Source: Sulfidibacter corallicola (GTDB lineage Bacteria > Acidobacteriota > Holophagae > Acanthopleuribacterales > Acanthopleuribacteraceae). Taken from it: 64,000 nucleotides of DNA. Under the pieces are notes generated by a model. That model made no database searches and was not told where the DNA came from. It saw only the letters and a program-made list of their open reading frames with translations. Every line of letters begins with the position of its first letter. Within the stretch, counting starts at the first letter, position 1. A program made the translations under genes and the position numbers. The DNA lies in NCBI RefSeq assembly GCF_017498545.1, contig NZ_CP071793.1, forward strand, positions 8,922,256-8,986,255. The letters run 5' to 3'. Shown piece after piece: positions 9,981-19,112 of the stretch.

Positions 9981-12900
9981 ATGATCTTGAGTCTCCTATT
10001 GGCAATGGCAATTCAGGGCTGGGACGCCCCCCGATCGCCGGTCGAGCCCCATTCGCTCGCATTCAGCTACCACTCCCCCGCCCAAAAATCCCTCCCCGCC
10101 CAACTGAAAGCGTTTCCAACTCCCGATGGCACCGTCGACCTGGCCCTTCAATCGTTTGACATCTGGCAACAGGAAGGCGTGGTCGTCGAATACCGCAGCG
10201 AAGGCATCCGCCGCCACAAGCCTTCCCGCGATCGGCAGTACTACCGCGCGGTCACCAAGCAAGGCCGCCTGATTTTCCTCGCCGGCAACGCCGCGGAAGG
10301 ATACCGCGGATTCGCGGAAACCAAGGCCGGCGTGCAACGGCTCACCTGGCGCCAGGACTCGGTACGCTACACCACCCAGATCAACAGAGGATTCGAGTGT
10401 CGCGCCGCGGCAACCGGTTTCAAGTTCCCCGAAATGTCGAAGTCTCCCCGCAAATCGGACGACGGCCAGATCACGGTGATCGACCTCGCCATCGAGACCG
10501 ACAATTTCCTTTATCGGGAGATGGGTTCCACCGAGGCGTTGGTAGAAGTCATCAGCCTCAGTTTCGCCGCGGTCAGCGCCATTTACGAACGCGATCTCGG
10601 TGCGGCGTTGCGCCTGACCCACGTGGCCGTGTACCCCGAAGCCCATCCCTGGAACACCTTCACCCTCTACGAACTTCAGGATCACTGGCAGGATCCCAAC
10701 AACGGCAAACAGCACATCGCGCGTACCCTGACCCATTTGCTCACGCCCATCGGCGGCTATGGCCAGGGGTTCATCGATACCTTGTGCGACAGCACCTGGG
10801 GATTCGGCCGCAGCGCATTTTTCGGCACCATCCTGGAAGACGGAGATCTCTCGGATGTCAGCCTCTTGGCCCACGAGCTGGGTCACAACCTGGGTAGCCC
10901 ACACACCCACGATTACCTGCCCGCCATCGATCGCTGCCCGACCTATACCGGCGACGCCCCCGCTGACGGCGGCACCATCATGAGCTACTGTTACTTTCAG
11001 ACCGCCATTCCCGAAACCTTCAGCTTCCACCCTCGCGTGCAGGAGCTGTTGCGCGACCGCATCGCCGCCGCGGCGTGCACGGCCGGTACCGAATCGGCGA
11101 TCGCCTTCGAAGACCCGAACTTCAAGCTGGCGATTCTCGCCCAGGCCGATGCCAACGACGACGGCGAGATCTCCCTGGACGAAGCCGCCTCGGTGACCGA
11201 CATCGATGTCAGCGGTCAGCAGATCGAAAGCATCGCGCCCCTGCGCCACTTCGTGAATCTCGAAGGCCTGATCGCCACGGACAACGGCATCACCCGCCTT
11301 CCGGAGGCGCTGCCCGCCACGTTGCTTCGGCTGAACCTCGCCGGCAACCCACTCAGCACCGAAAACTGCACGCTGTTGGCTTCGCTGCGCCATCAGACCT
11401 GGGAAACCTTCGAACTCGGCGAAGGGTTTTCCTGTGACCAGGATCGGCTCCAGTTTGCGGATCCCAACCTGACCGCCGCACTGGCGGCCCACGACACCGA
11501 CGGGGACGGCCACCTGAGCCGGCTGGAAGCGTCCGCCATCAGCTCCCTCGACTTGACCGAACGGGACATCGAAGACCTGAGCGGCCTGGACCAATTGAAG
11601 AATCTCCGCAGCCTGGACGTGAGCCGCAACCGATTGACCCGACTGGCCAGGTTGCCGCTGAGCCTGATCGACGTGACGGCCACCGACAACCAGCTCGAGA
11701 ACATCGACGAAATCGTTCGCCTGCACCAGTTGAGCTACCTGGACGTGTCCGGCAACCGGCTCACCGGGCTGCCGCAGATCGATCATCTGTTCTTCTTGGA
11801 GACGTTGATCGCGGACGACAACCAGTTGACCGAGTTGCCGAGCTTGATCGCCGAGTCGCTGGGATTGTCGCGCCTGTCGCTGGCCGACAACCAGTTGACC
11901 GAGCTGCCTGAACTGCCGAAACTGCTGTTCTTCCTGGATGTTTCCGGCAACGAGTTGACCGAGCTGCCCTACGTGGCACCGGTCAATTACCAGGATGCGC
12001 AGCTTTTGTTTTTCGAAAACAACCGCATCGGCACGGACAGTTGCGACCTCCTGACGGAATACGTGGAACGCGACCTGTCTTCGCTGAGCTACCTGCCGCA
12101 AAAGGAGGGCGTGACCTTCGACTGCCTGGCCACACCTTCGCGCCCGCCGATCATTCAATCGCTGCCCTGGATCGTCAACAACGGCTCCTTCAAAAGCCAG
12201 GTCGCGATATGGAACAAGGCCTCCGAAACCCGTACCGTCAGGCTGCGCGGGGTCGTACGCCAGCGCGAAGCCTGGACCACCGTCACCTTGGAGCCCAACT
12301 CGCGAACGCTGTTCGCCCCCGAGGACCTGTTCGGCAACGCCACCCGGTACAGCCTGTATCTGCACGGGTTCCACAAGGACCTCACCATGACGGCCCACCT
12401 GGACAACCTGCGTGGCCCCTCGGCGGGCACCCACGCCGCGAGTCATGCCGCCACCTACGCCACGATGACCAACAAGGTGACCTTCGTCGGTTTGACCAGC
12501 ATGTCTCCGGTGGTGCTGACGCTGCCAGGCGCGACCTTCGAGGCGCCGGTACCGCTCAGCCTGGAACTGTTCGGCGCCGAAGGACGAATCGGTGACGCGG
12601 TGAGCGTCACGCCACAGGGCGCGGCGCCCTACGTCGCGCAACTCGAGAAGCTGTTTCCCGAGTCAGTGGGGCAGGCGGACCTGACGCTCCTGGCTCGCGC
12701 CCCCAGTGGCAATCGCTTGTGCGGCACCCAGTACCACTTTCAGGGTTGGGCCGAAATGGCCATGGCCGAAGCGACGCCGTTTCTCTACAACAGCACCATT
12801 CGCTTCTTCCCCGTCGGGAACGATCTGAAGTCGGTTCGCCTGAACCTGTTCAACGCCGGCGAAAGCGACGGCGGCATCTTCCTGCTCGCCTACGGTGCCG

Positions 12901-13418
12901 ACGGAGCGCGGGCCAATGCCGGCTTCCAGGTGAAGGCCAAGGGGACCTTGACCATCGATCCCTCCGAGCATTTCGACGGGGATCAACCCACCAGCCTGCT
13001 GGCCTTCGGCAGTGCGGCGACGTTCGGGAGCATCATGCTGCAAGATCAGGTGGGATCCGGCGACGCATCGCCCGCGATGATGCCTCTGCCGCGGTTGACC
13101 TCCAGTCTCTCGACCATCGAGTTCCACGATTTGGCCGAATCGGCGCAAACCCTGCTGTATCTCGCGGCCTTTCGGCCCACCGACGTCACGCTCCACCTGT
13201 ACGACCTGAATCATCAGGAAATCGCCCAGGAAACCTGGACCGTTCCCGAGGGTGGCAACGCCACCTGGGTCGGCGATTTGGGCGAGGTCTTTCCCGGTGT
13301 CGACCTGGAAGACAAGTACCTGGTCGTCCAAAATGGTCGCGGTCAGCCGATGGTCGGCTACCTGCGTCACGTGAACGAGGAGGGACGTTCCTCCCTGCTG
13401 GGTTCGCTGCCCAAATAA
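9981..13418 (+). CDS. secreted zinc metalloprotease (reprolysin-like) with leucine-rich repeats
   Basis: A 1145-residue secreted protein. A short signal peptide (1-14) and a propeptide-like region precede a metzincin catalytic domain (about 150-365) with the zinc motif HELGHNLGSPH (His298, Glu299, His302, His308) and a downstream Met-turn (IMSYC), as in reprolysin-like M12 peptidases. Two EF-hand-like acidic loops follow (DANDDGEISLDEA near 390, DTDGDGHLSRLEA near 505), each before short leucine-rich repeats with the pattern L..LD.S.N.LT.LP (about 405-700). The C-terminal 400 residues are beta-rich with no named domain. The start ATG 9981 has AAGGTGA about 8 nt upstream. It stands alone as a transcript with its own terminator. 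Likely an extracellular protease whose LRRs bind a target or substrate. Confidence 0.9.
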   Translation: MILSLLLAMAIQGWDAPRSPVEPHSLAFSYHSPAQKSLPAQLKAFPTPDGTVDLALQSFDIWQQEGVVVEYRSEGIRRHKPSRDRQYYRAVTKQGRLIFLAGNAAEGYRGFAETKAGVQRLTWRQDSVRYTTQINRGFECRAAATGFKFPEMSKSPRKSDDGQITVIDLAIETDNFLYREMGSTEALVEVISLSFAAVSAIYERDLGAALRLTHVAVYPEAHPWNTFTLYELQDHWQDPNNGKQHIARTLTHLLTPIGGYGQGFIDTLCDSTWGFGRSAFFGTILEDGDLSDVSLLAHELGHNLGSPHTHDYLPAIDRCPTYTGDAPADGGTIMSYCYFQTAIPETFSFHPRVQELLRDRIAAAACTAGTESAIAFEDPNFKLAILAQADANDDGEISLDEAASVTDIDVSGQQIESIAPLRHFVNLEGLIATDNGITRLPEALPATLLRLNLAGNPLSTENCTLLASLRHQTWETFELGEGFSCDQDRLQFADPNLTAALAAHDTDGDGHLSRLEASAISSLDLTERDIEDLSGLDQLKNLRSLDVSRNRLTRLARLPLSLIDVTATDNQLENIDEIVRLHQLSYLDVSGNRLTGLPQIDHLFFLETLIADDNQLTELPSLIAESLGLSRLSLADNQLTELPELPKLLFFLDVSGNELTELPYVAPVNYQDAQLLFFENNRIGTDSCDLLTEYVERDLSSLSYLPQKEGVTFDCLATPSRPPIIQSLPWIVNNGSFKSQVAIWNKASETRTVRLRGVVRQREAWTTVTLEPNSRTLFAPEDLFGNATRYSLYLHGFHKDLTMTAHLDNLRGPSAGTHAASHAATYATMTNKVTFVGLTSMSPVVLTLPGATFEAPVPLSLELFGAEGRIGDAVSVTPQGAAPYVAQLEKLFPESVGQADLTLLARAPSGNRLCGTQYHFQGWAEMAMAEATPFLYNSTIRFFPVGNDLKSVRLNLFNAGESDGGIFLLAYGADGARANAGFQVKAKGTLTIDPSEHFDGDQPTSLLAFGSAATFGSIMLQDQVGSGDASPAMMPLPRLTSSLSTIEFHDLAESAQTLLYLAAFRPTDVTLHLYDLNHQEIAQETWTVPEGGNATWVGDLGEVFPGVDLEDKYLVVQNGRGQPMVGYLRHVNEEGRSSLLGSLPK

Positions 13419-13442
13419 CGGGTTCACCGACTGCGGAAACCC

Positions 13443-13471
13443 AAAAGGCCTCGGCACTGCCGGGGCCTTTT
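13443..13471 (+). terminator. Rho-independent terminator of the LRR metalloprotease gene
   Basis: AAAAGGCC and GGCCTTTT form the outer stem and CGGCA/TGCCG the inner stem. It begins 24 bp after the stop codon. Confidence 0.85.
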
Positions 13472-14489
13472 CTCGTTGGGGAAGCGGGTTCGGATGTTTA
13501 CCGCCGAGTCGCCGCCCAGGTCGGCGGCCGGATTGCCGATGATCCGGCACACCGACCACCGGGTTTCAAGTGGGTAACTAATCGAAGCGAATCGCTGGGG
13601 AGTTCCCGCATTCATCAGAGGGGCGTCGTGCCTGGTAGGTGCGACCGCTGGTCGCACATTCCGAAGCTCCTGTTTTTATTGGAGCTTCGCTCTTTGGCGT
13701 TCTGAATTTTCGCAGCCCTGATCACTTCGAAGTGTCAGCCGGGCCGGCTTACACCCCTGACCAACTTACTGCCGCGCCGACCCTCGCAGCATACGGGAAC
13801 TCTTCGCATGGATCACTTCGGCGAGTTCAGCCAGCGGCTGAACCTACCTGGCACGACGAATCTCTCGACTTTAGGACACTCCAGACGAATTCGTTTCGAG
13901 AGAATCACGTACCGGCGGGCATACCCGCTCGATTTCGAGAAAGAAACAGCACACCTGGTTTCTAAGGATCGGCATTTGGTGCCGTATCATGGTCCTGCTT
14001 TTCCTGGGTTCGTTCATTCCTGCCTTCCTGATCAAGATTTGGCGACGGCAAGACCCAGCTCAGGTTGAATGCACCACGTTTCAAGAGAGAGCAAGGAAAG
14101 CGCCGAGGAACAGACAAATGAAACCGTGTTCAATTGAAAACTCGCACCATAATGCCGCAATTTATGCCCAAGAGACTTGCCGGAGTGCAAGGGTTCTCCT
14201 TCGGTACTATCATTACCTTTTTTGAGATGAATATTCTTTTATTAGATTTTCTCTATTGTGATTGTTTCACTTATTCATTATGGTGGTGTCCGAGGCATAC
14301 AACCGGTCGCCACGGCTTCCCCGCACAAAACGATTCATCGCCGTGGATCCCTGCCCGGACAGACATTTCGCGCTCGATACCCTCGCGCATATGTCCCACG
14401 GAATGACAAGCCTCCAGATGAGCGCGAGAGTCCACGCGCAACGCTTTCTCTTTTCAACTCACCTTTGGAATGCACTCTCGGGAGGATCA
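13472..14489. repeat. intergenic cluster of dispersed repeats (families A and B)
   Basis: From about 13500 to 13665 lies a family A copy (GTTTCAAGTGGGTAACTAAT, AATCGCTGGGGAGTTCCCGC) with hairpin TGCGACC-GCT-GGTCGCA at 13640-13656. A second copy in opposite orientation spans about 13725-13900, with hairpin TTCAGCC-AGC-GGCTGAA at 13826-13842. From about 13910 to 14095 lies a family B copy (CCTGATCAAGATTTGGCGAC, GCCCAGCTCAGGTTGAA). An AT-rich stretch at 14215-14285 could hold the promoter of the next gene. No protein gene is supported. Confidence 0.8.
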
Positions 14490-15131
14490 ATGCGAGGCAG
14501 ATTGAGGTTGGTACCCCATTACTCGGCGGCAGATGTGGATTGGGCGGAGGACTTACTTTCGTCCGCGCTGGAACAGGTCGATGAAGCCAAAGTTTTTTAT
14601 GATTACGATGACTGGGAAAAACCGGATTTTATCTGCCCACTGTTGAAGAAAGTGGCCGCAAACAGCTTCGGCAAAGAGCTGATCACCCGCGTTTCCAAGA
14701 CAAGTCGCAGCATCGAGCTTCAATTCAACGAACTCGGCGCGACGGGAGAGGCATCGGAGCCGGAGCCCACGACTGCACCGGAGCCGACCACCGCCGGTGA
14801 ACCGCTGTCGGCGCCGCTCCAATTCTCGATGCCAAGGGAAGCCCCCGACGAAGACGGTTCGGCCAAAGCCAAGGCGGTCAAGGTCACCAAACTGGCACCC
14901 GACCCCAAGCTCAAATCCGAAGAGGACGAAAAACCCAAGTCGAAGCTGACCGCCAACCAGAAGCGGGTGGTCGAGGCCCTGCGCGCCGCGGGACGGCCGC
15001 TCAGCCGGGACGAACTGCTGGAACAGGCCGGTATCGCCAGGTTACCGCGCGTGCTGAAAGGGGTTCGCACCATCACGTTCCGCAAGAAGGACCAAACCGA
15101 AGCGGTTCGCTACGAGCTCGATCAAATGTAA
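14490..15131 (+). CDS. hypothetical protein with a possible winged-helix C-terminus
   Basis: A 213-residue cytoplasmic protein with no signal peptide. The N-terminal ~85 residues form a compact mixed domain (YSAADVDWAEDLLSSALEQV). Residues about 85-150 are a low-complexity linker rich in Pro, Glu, Thr, Ala and Lys. The C-terminal ~65 residues (LTANQKRVVEALRAAGRPLS, then RDELLEQAGI) look like a winged-helix fold, so DNA or protein binding is possible. I chose ATG 14490 because GGAGG lies 4 nt upstream; the frame is open further upstream but without a comparable site. The function is unknown. Confidence 0.7.
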   Translation: MRGRLRLVPHYSAADVDWAEDLLSSALEQVDEAKVFYDYDDWEKPDFICPLLKKVAANSFGKELITRVSKTSRSIELQFNELGATGEASEPEPTTAPEPTTAGEPLSAPLQFSMPREAPDEDGSAKAKAVKVTKLAPDPKLKSEEDEKPKSKLTANQKRVVEALRAAGRPLSRDELLEQAGIARLPRVLKGVRTITFRKKDQTEAVRYELDQM

Positions 15132-16113
15132 AGGCGATCCGTGGTCGGATCGCCACGGAATCAGGGCTATCAGGTATCAGGTATCAGGTATCAGGATAAA
15201 AGAGCACAGCTCCGCTTCATGTGTAAACTCTTCGGTTTAAAACCGTTTCCATGGCGAAGTGTGCGCCTGCGAAGGAGTGCCCTTCCGAGGAACGGGCTAG
15301 CGGACGAGGCGTGTCTCCGTTTACAGGAACCCTCTGCAAAAGGTGAGCTGTAACACCTGATTTACAGTGATTTACACTTGTTTTACAAAAGAAATCCAAT
15401 TAATATATCACTCAGATCGAACAGGCACACACCCATCTCATACTTGCCCTGCCCCGCGGGAACAACCTCTACCCTTTCCCATCCGCGATTCGGTCCCCTC
15501 CCGTTTTTTTCATTTCATTGGTGGGACCCGCTCTTTTAACCTCCCTTCATCATTTTTTCGTCAAACGGCGAGCCGGACCCCTGTGCCGGTCGTCCCGTCT
15601 CGTCATCTCATCACGATTCCCGTTGGCATCTGCCGATCCCCAAAGACCGATCGGCAGCAGCCGGTCTCGGTGCCTCGCCGTGCGACCGGTAACCGTGCGT
15701 TTTCCGATTCCCGCTCGAAGATGACCGGGCTGGGAAGTGGTGTGCCTTCCCGTGCCTGGGCGTTTCATGAGCCCAACCGAAACCCCCAATCCCGAACCAA
15801 ACGGCATCGTCCGATTTCGATGCCCCAACCCCCCGAATCGCGTCCCAGGTCCGGCCCCGTGCGGTTTTTGCGCCGTCGGGTCGTCCGGTCTCTTTGGATG
15901 ACGCGACTAACTTAGCGGGAACCTTTTTCGAAGAGAAGCGACGGCACCCACCGCCTCGTGACATCGCGACCCCCGTCGACCCCACGATCCGAACGGACTC
16001 GACGTCGACACCGATCGGTTTCGCGGACAAGGGTCACTCGATTCACGAGCAAGGGTCTAGGTGTGTCCGCAGGAAGCGCTTTTCGGAAGAAGGGGTTCCT
16101 AGAGGAGAGAACA
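15132..16113. repeat. intergenic region with GGTATCA heptamer repeat (15166-15200) and a hairpin
   Basis: A hairpin GGCGATCC-GTGGTC-GGATCGCC (15133-15154) follows the stop codon of the preceding gene at once, but has no T tract. Three perfect GGTATCA units (15173-15193) with degenerate flanking units follow; the same heptamer recurs near 53610 and 63530. The remainder, to 16113, is AT-rich near 15360-15420 and then GC-rich. Short frames there lack ribosome sites and recognisable content. Confidence 0.75.
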
Positions 16114-18654
16114 ATGCGTCATTGTAAGTTTGCATTTTCACATTTCCTTTTTCTATCTGCGACCTTGCTGCTCTTTCCGTCACCTTCGATTGCACTACCA
16201 ACCGATGGTCGACACCTGAAAAAGCCCTCGGAAACCCATGCACCCGAGGCATCTCAGCACGTTTTTCTGCAAAAGAATGCGACCGAATTGCAGAATCACA
16301 TTCCGCTGAACAACCTTTCTGCTTCTCAAAATACGGAGACCCATTACTACATCAACATTCCCGCCGGGGCCTCGAACCTGAGTGTTCGTATTTCCGGCGG
16401 CAGCGGGGATGCCGATATGTATCTTCGCGAGGGGACGGCACCCTCCCAGACCGAGTACGATTGCCGCCCCTGGGTCAACGGCAACCCCGAAACCTGTACT
16501 GTCGCCCAACCCAACCAGGCCACTTATCACGTCATGATTCGCGCCTACACCAGCTATTCCGGGCTCACCCTCGTGGCCGACTACGAGGCCCCGGTCGGCG
16601 GCCCCTTGAGCAACGACGTCCCGGTCACCGGACTGGGCGACGCTCAAAACGGCCAAATGCACTTTTACCTGGATGTGCCCCAGGGCGCGTCAAACCTCAC
16701 CTTCAACATCGACGGCGGCAGCGGCGACTGCGACATGTACGTCCGCGCCGGAGCGCAACCCACCAAGACGACCTACGACTGCCGGCCTTGGGTCAACGGC
16801 AATAGGGAAACCTGCGACTTCGCCAACCCACAAGAGGCACGCTACCACGTCATGCTGGTGGGCTACAGCAGCTACAGCGGCGTGACGCTGACCGCCAGTT
16901 ACGAGGGCGGCAACGGCGGCGACTGCACCCCCGGCCAAGACGGCGGGTTCACCCTCCACAGGTTGGGCAACGGCGAGGTTACCGAGAACAGCTACGGCTC
17001 CTGGATCCGTATCCAGGGCAATGTGGACGAGAACTACCAGATCAGCGTCTGTCAAGATCCCGAATACGGCGTGATCATGTTCAGCGGCAGTCCCATTCAG
17101 ATCAGCAACGGCTTCGATCATCGGTTCACGTACAGCTACAACCACCTGGGAAGCCGTCCCACCAATACCGACAGCTTCGTGGTTCGGGTCGAGAACAACG
17201 GCAACGTCTCCACCCAGACCATCGAACTCACCCTGAACAATCCGACCGTGCCGCACCCGGTGCAACCGGCCTGTGCCGACATCAACGTCGACGCCGACCT
17301 GGACGGCATCCCCGACTGCGCCGAGCAGCCCGGCCGCACCTTCTACGGCATGCCGCTCTACGACTGGGGCGCGCGCACCAACCAGAAGGACATCTTCATC
17401 GAGGTGGACTATATGGCGGTTCACACGTTGCGCGACTATGAAGGCAACGTCATGACCGACGGCGAAGGCAACCCGCTGCAGGACCACGGCACCGAGCCCC
17501 TGCGCGAGTCGCTGGACATCGTCGTGGACCTCTTCGCCCAACGCGGGTACACGGTTCACTTCGACATCGGCGACCTCTACGACCAGAGCCCCGGTATCGA
17601 TCCGGCCGATCACGACCTGGGTGCGGGTCAGGCGATTCCCTTCGAAGAATACGTGCACCTGAATCGCTGGACGGACACCTACAACGGTCGCGAAATCCCG
17701 GTACCGGGCATGAGAGAAGATTTCATGCCCCAGTACTTCGAGAACAATCCCGAGCGCAAGCGCATCTTCTACTACCTGTTGTTCGCCAACTCCCAGGGCG
17801 GCAGCAACCGCGGTTCCTCCGGTCAGGCGCCGGATACCTTCGACTACTGGTTCTACCTGTCGATGGGCGGATCGCGCTGGCGCATGGATGACGACACGCC
17901 GGAAAACCGCAACATGCTCATCAACGCCCACGCCTCGACCATCTTCCACGAGCTCGGTCACGTGGTCGGCTTCGCCCACGGCGGCAATCCCGAACTCTCG
18001 TACGACGAACGTCAGTTGTTGAACTACAAGCCGAACTACCTCAGCAGCATGAACTACCTGTATCAGCTCCAGGGCGTGCCCCACGATTTCCCCGACCTGG
18101 ACGTACACGCCATGATTCTCGATCGCTATCAGTATGCGCGCGGCAGACAGGGCATCCAAGCCTGCCGCGACGAGCTGTACGCCCGCAGACCCGACAACTA
18201 CACTTGGGGCAACCTGTTGCACGGCCTGTTCGGCGATCCGTCGCAATTCCACATCACCTACTCCGACGGGACCAACGCGCCGATCGACGAAAACGCGATC
18301 TCCGAGGCCGGAACCCTGGGCGGCCTCGATTACGACTGCGACGGCAGCGTCTCCAACAGTACGGGCAGCTTCGACATCAATTTCTCCGGCACCTACAACG
18401 TGCTGGAAGACTACGACGACTGGGACAACCTGTACCTCTACTACCGGTATCTCAACTACCAAAACGGACAGTTCATCATCGAGCCGGGCACCAATGTACT
18501 TTGGGCGCGCTCACCTGGTGACGTAAACGGACAGAACAGCCAGAGCCTGCGCAAGGAAGAAAACCCGATCGGCGTGCAGGAATGGGTACCGCCCCAAGAG
18601 GTGTTTGACGCGATCCACAAGCGTCAGAACCGCGAGGTGCGCATCCAGAAGTAA
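16114..18654 (+). CDS. secreted zinc metalloprotease with two PPC domains
   Basis: An 846-residue secreted protein. The signal peptide (about 1-28) ends near PSIALP. Two bacterial pre-peptidase C-terminal (PPC) domains (about 65-155 and 165-265) share the motif YHVM.......YSG.TL and the acidic GGSGD.DMY(V/L)R. A beta-rich segment and a calcium-type loop (DADLDGIPDC, about residue 391) lead into a metalloprotease domain with HELGHVVGFAHG (His612, Glu613, His616, His622). PPC domains usually sit C-terminal in secreted proteases, so their N-terminal placement is unusual. ATG 16114 has AGAGGAGAG 5 nt upstream. Likely an extracellular protease; no partner gene is adjacent. Confidence 0.9.
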   Translation: MRHCKFAFSHFLFLSATLLLFPSPSIALPTDGRHLKKPSETHAPEASQHVFLQKNATELQNHIPLNNLSASQNTETHYYINIPAGASNLSVRISGGSGDADMYLREGTAPSQTEYDCRPWVNGNPETCTVAQPNQATYHVMIRAYTSYSGLTLVADYEAPVGGPLSNDVPVTGLGDAQNGQMHFYLDVPQGASNLTFNIDGGSGDCDMYVRAGAQPTKTTYDCRPWVNGNRETCDFANPQEARYHVMLVGYSSYSGVTLTASYEGGNGGDCTPGQDGGFTLHRLGNGEVTENSYGSWIRIQGNVDENYQISVCQDPEYGVIMFSGSPIQISNGFDHRFTYSYNHLGSRPTNTDSFVVRVENNGNVSTQTIELTLNNPTVPHPVQPACADINVDADLDGIPDCAEQPGRTFYGMPLYDWGARTNQKDIFIEVDYMAVHTLRDYEGNVMTDGEGNPLQDHGTEPLRESLDIVVDLFAQRGYTVHFDIGDLYDQSPGIDPADHDLGAGQAIPFEEYVHLNRWTDTYNGREIPVPGMREDFMPQYFENNPERKRIFYYLLFANSQGGSNRGSSGQAPDTFDYWFYLSMGGSRWRMDDDTPENRNMLINAHASTIFHELGHVVGFAHGGNPELSYDERQLLNYKPNYLSSMNYLYQLQGVPHDFPDLDVHAMILDRYQYARGRQGIQACRDELYARRPDNYTWGNLLHGLFGDPSQFHITYSDGTNAPIDENAISEAGTLGGLDYDCDGSVSNSTGSFDINFSGTYNVLEDYDDWDNLYLYYRYLNYQNGQFIIEPGTNVLWARSPGDVNGQNSQSLRKEENPIGVQEWVPPQEVFDAIHKRQNREVRIQK

Positions 18655-18700
18655 TCGCGACAACGCGGCACCTGTTCGCTGCTTCCCACGATCAGGCGCC

Positions 18701-18747
18701 GTTTCACACGGCGTCTGAACCGAGGCTCGGTTCGGACGCCGTGAAAC
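18701..18747. other. long intergenic inverted repeat
   Basis: GTTTCACACGGCGTCTGAACC at its left and GGTTCGGACGCCGTGAAAC at its right form a stem of about 22 bp with a two-base bulge and one mismatch, 46 bp after the PPC protease stop codon. There is no T run, so it may be a Rho-independent-like 3' stabilising hairpin, not a classic terminator. The rest of 18655-19112 holds nothing recognisable. Confidence 0.7.
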
Positions 18748-19112
18748 CGGTACAACGGCGATTGGACACGAGGGATACCCTTGTCGTCGAATCGCCGTTT
18801 CTTCGTGAACCCGTGGATCTGAAGAAGATCCTGTTGCCGGTCACCTGGACAGGTGCCGCCAGGGCAAAAAAATGGGCTTCACCGTCGATTCCGGGCGATG
18901 ACCGATTGGTGCTAATTAGTACAAGTATATTTATTTCAAACAGTTAAAGAAAAACCACGCGTTTCGGCCTTCATTCTGCTTTCTCCGGATTTCATCCGCA
19001 ATGTGACGGAGATCAACCCATCTCCCGAGTGCGTCGGTTTCGGGATCCAGGATCCTCCCGAACCGGTTCTATGCGGGTTTCGATGAATGAAGTGAAATTC
19101 AGGTGGTTTTCG

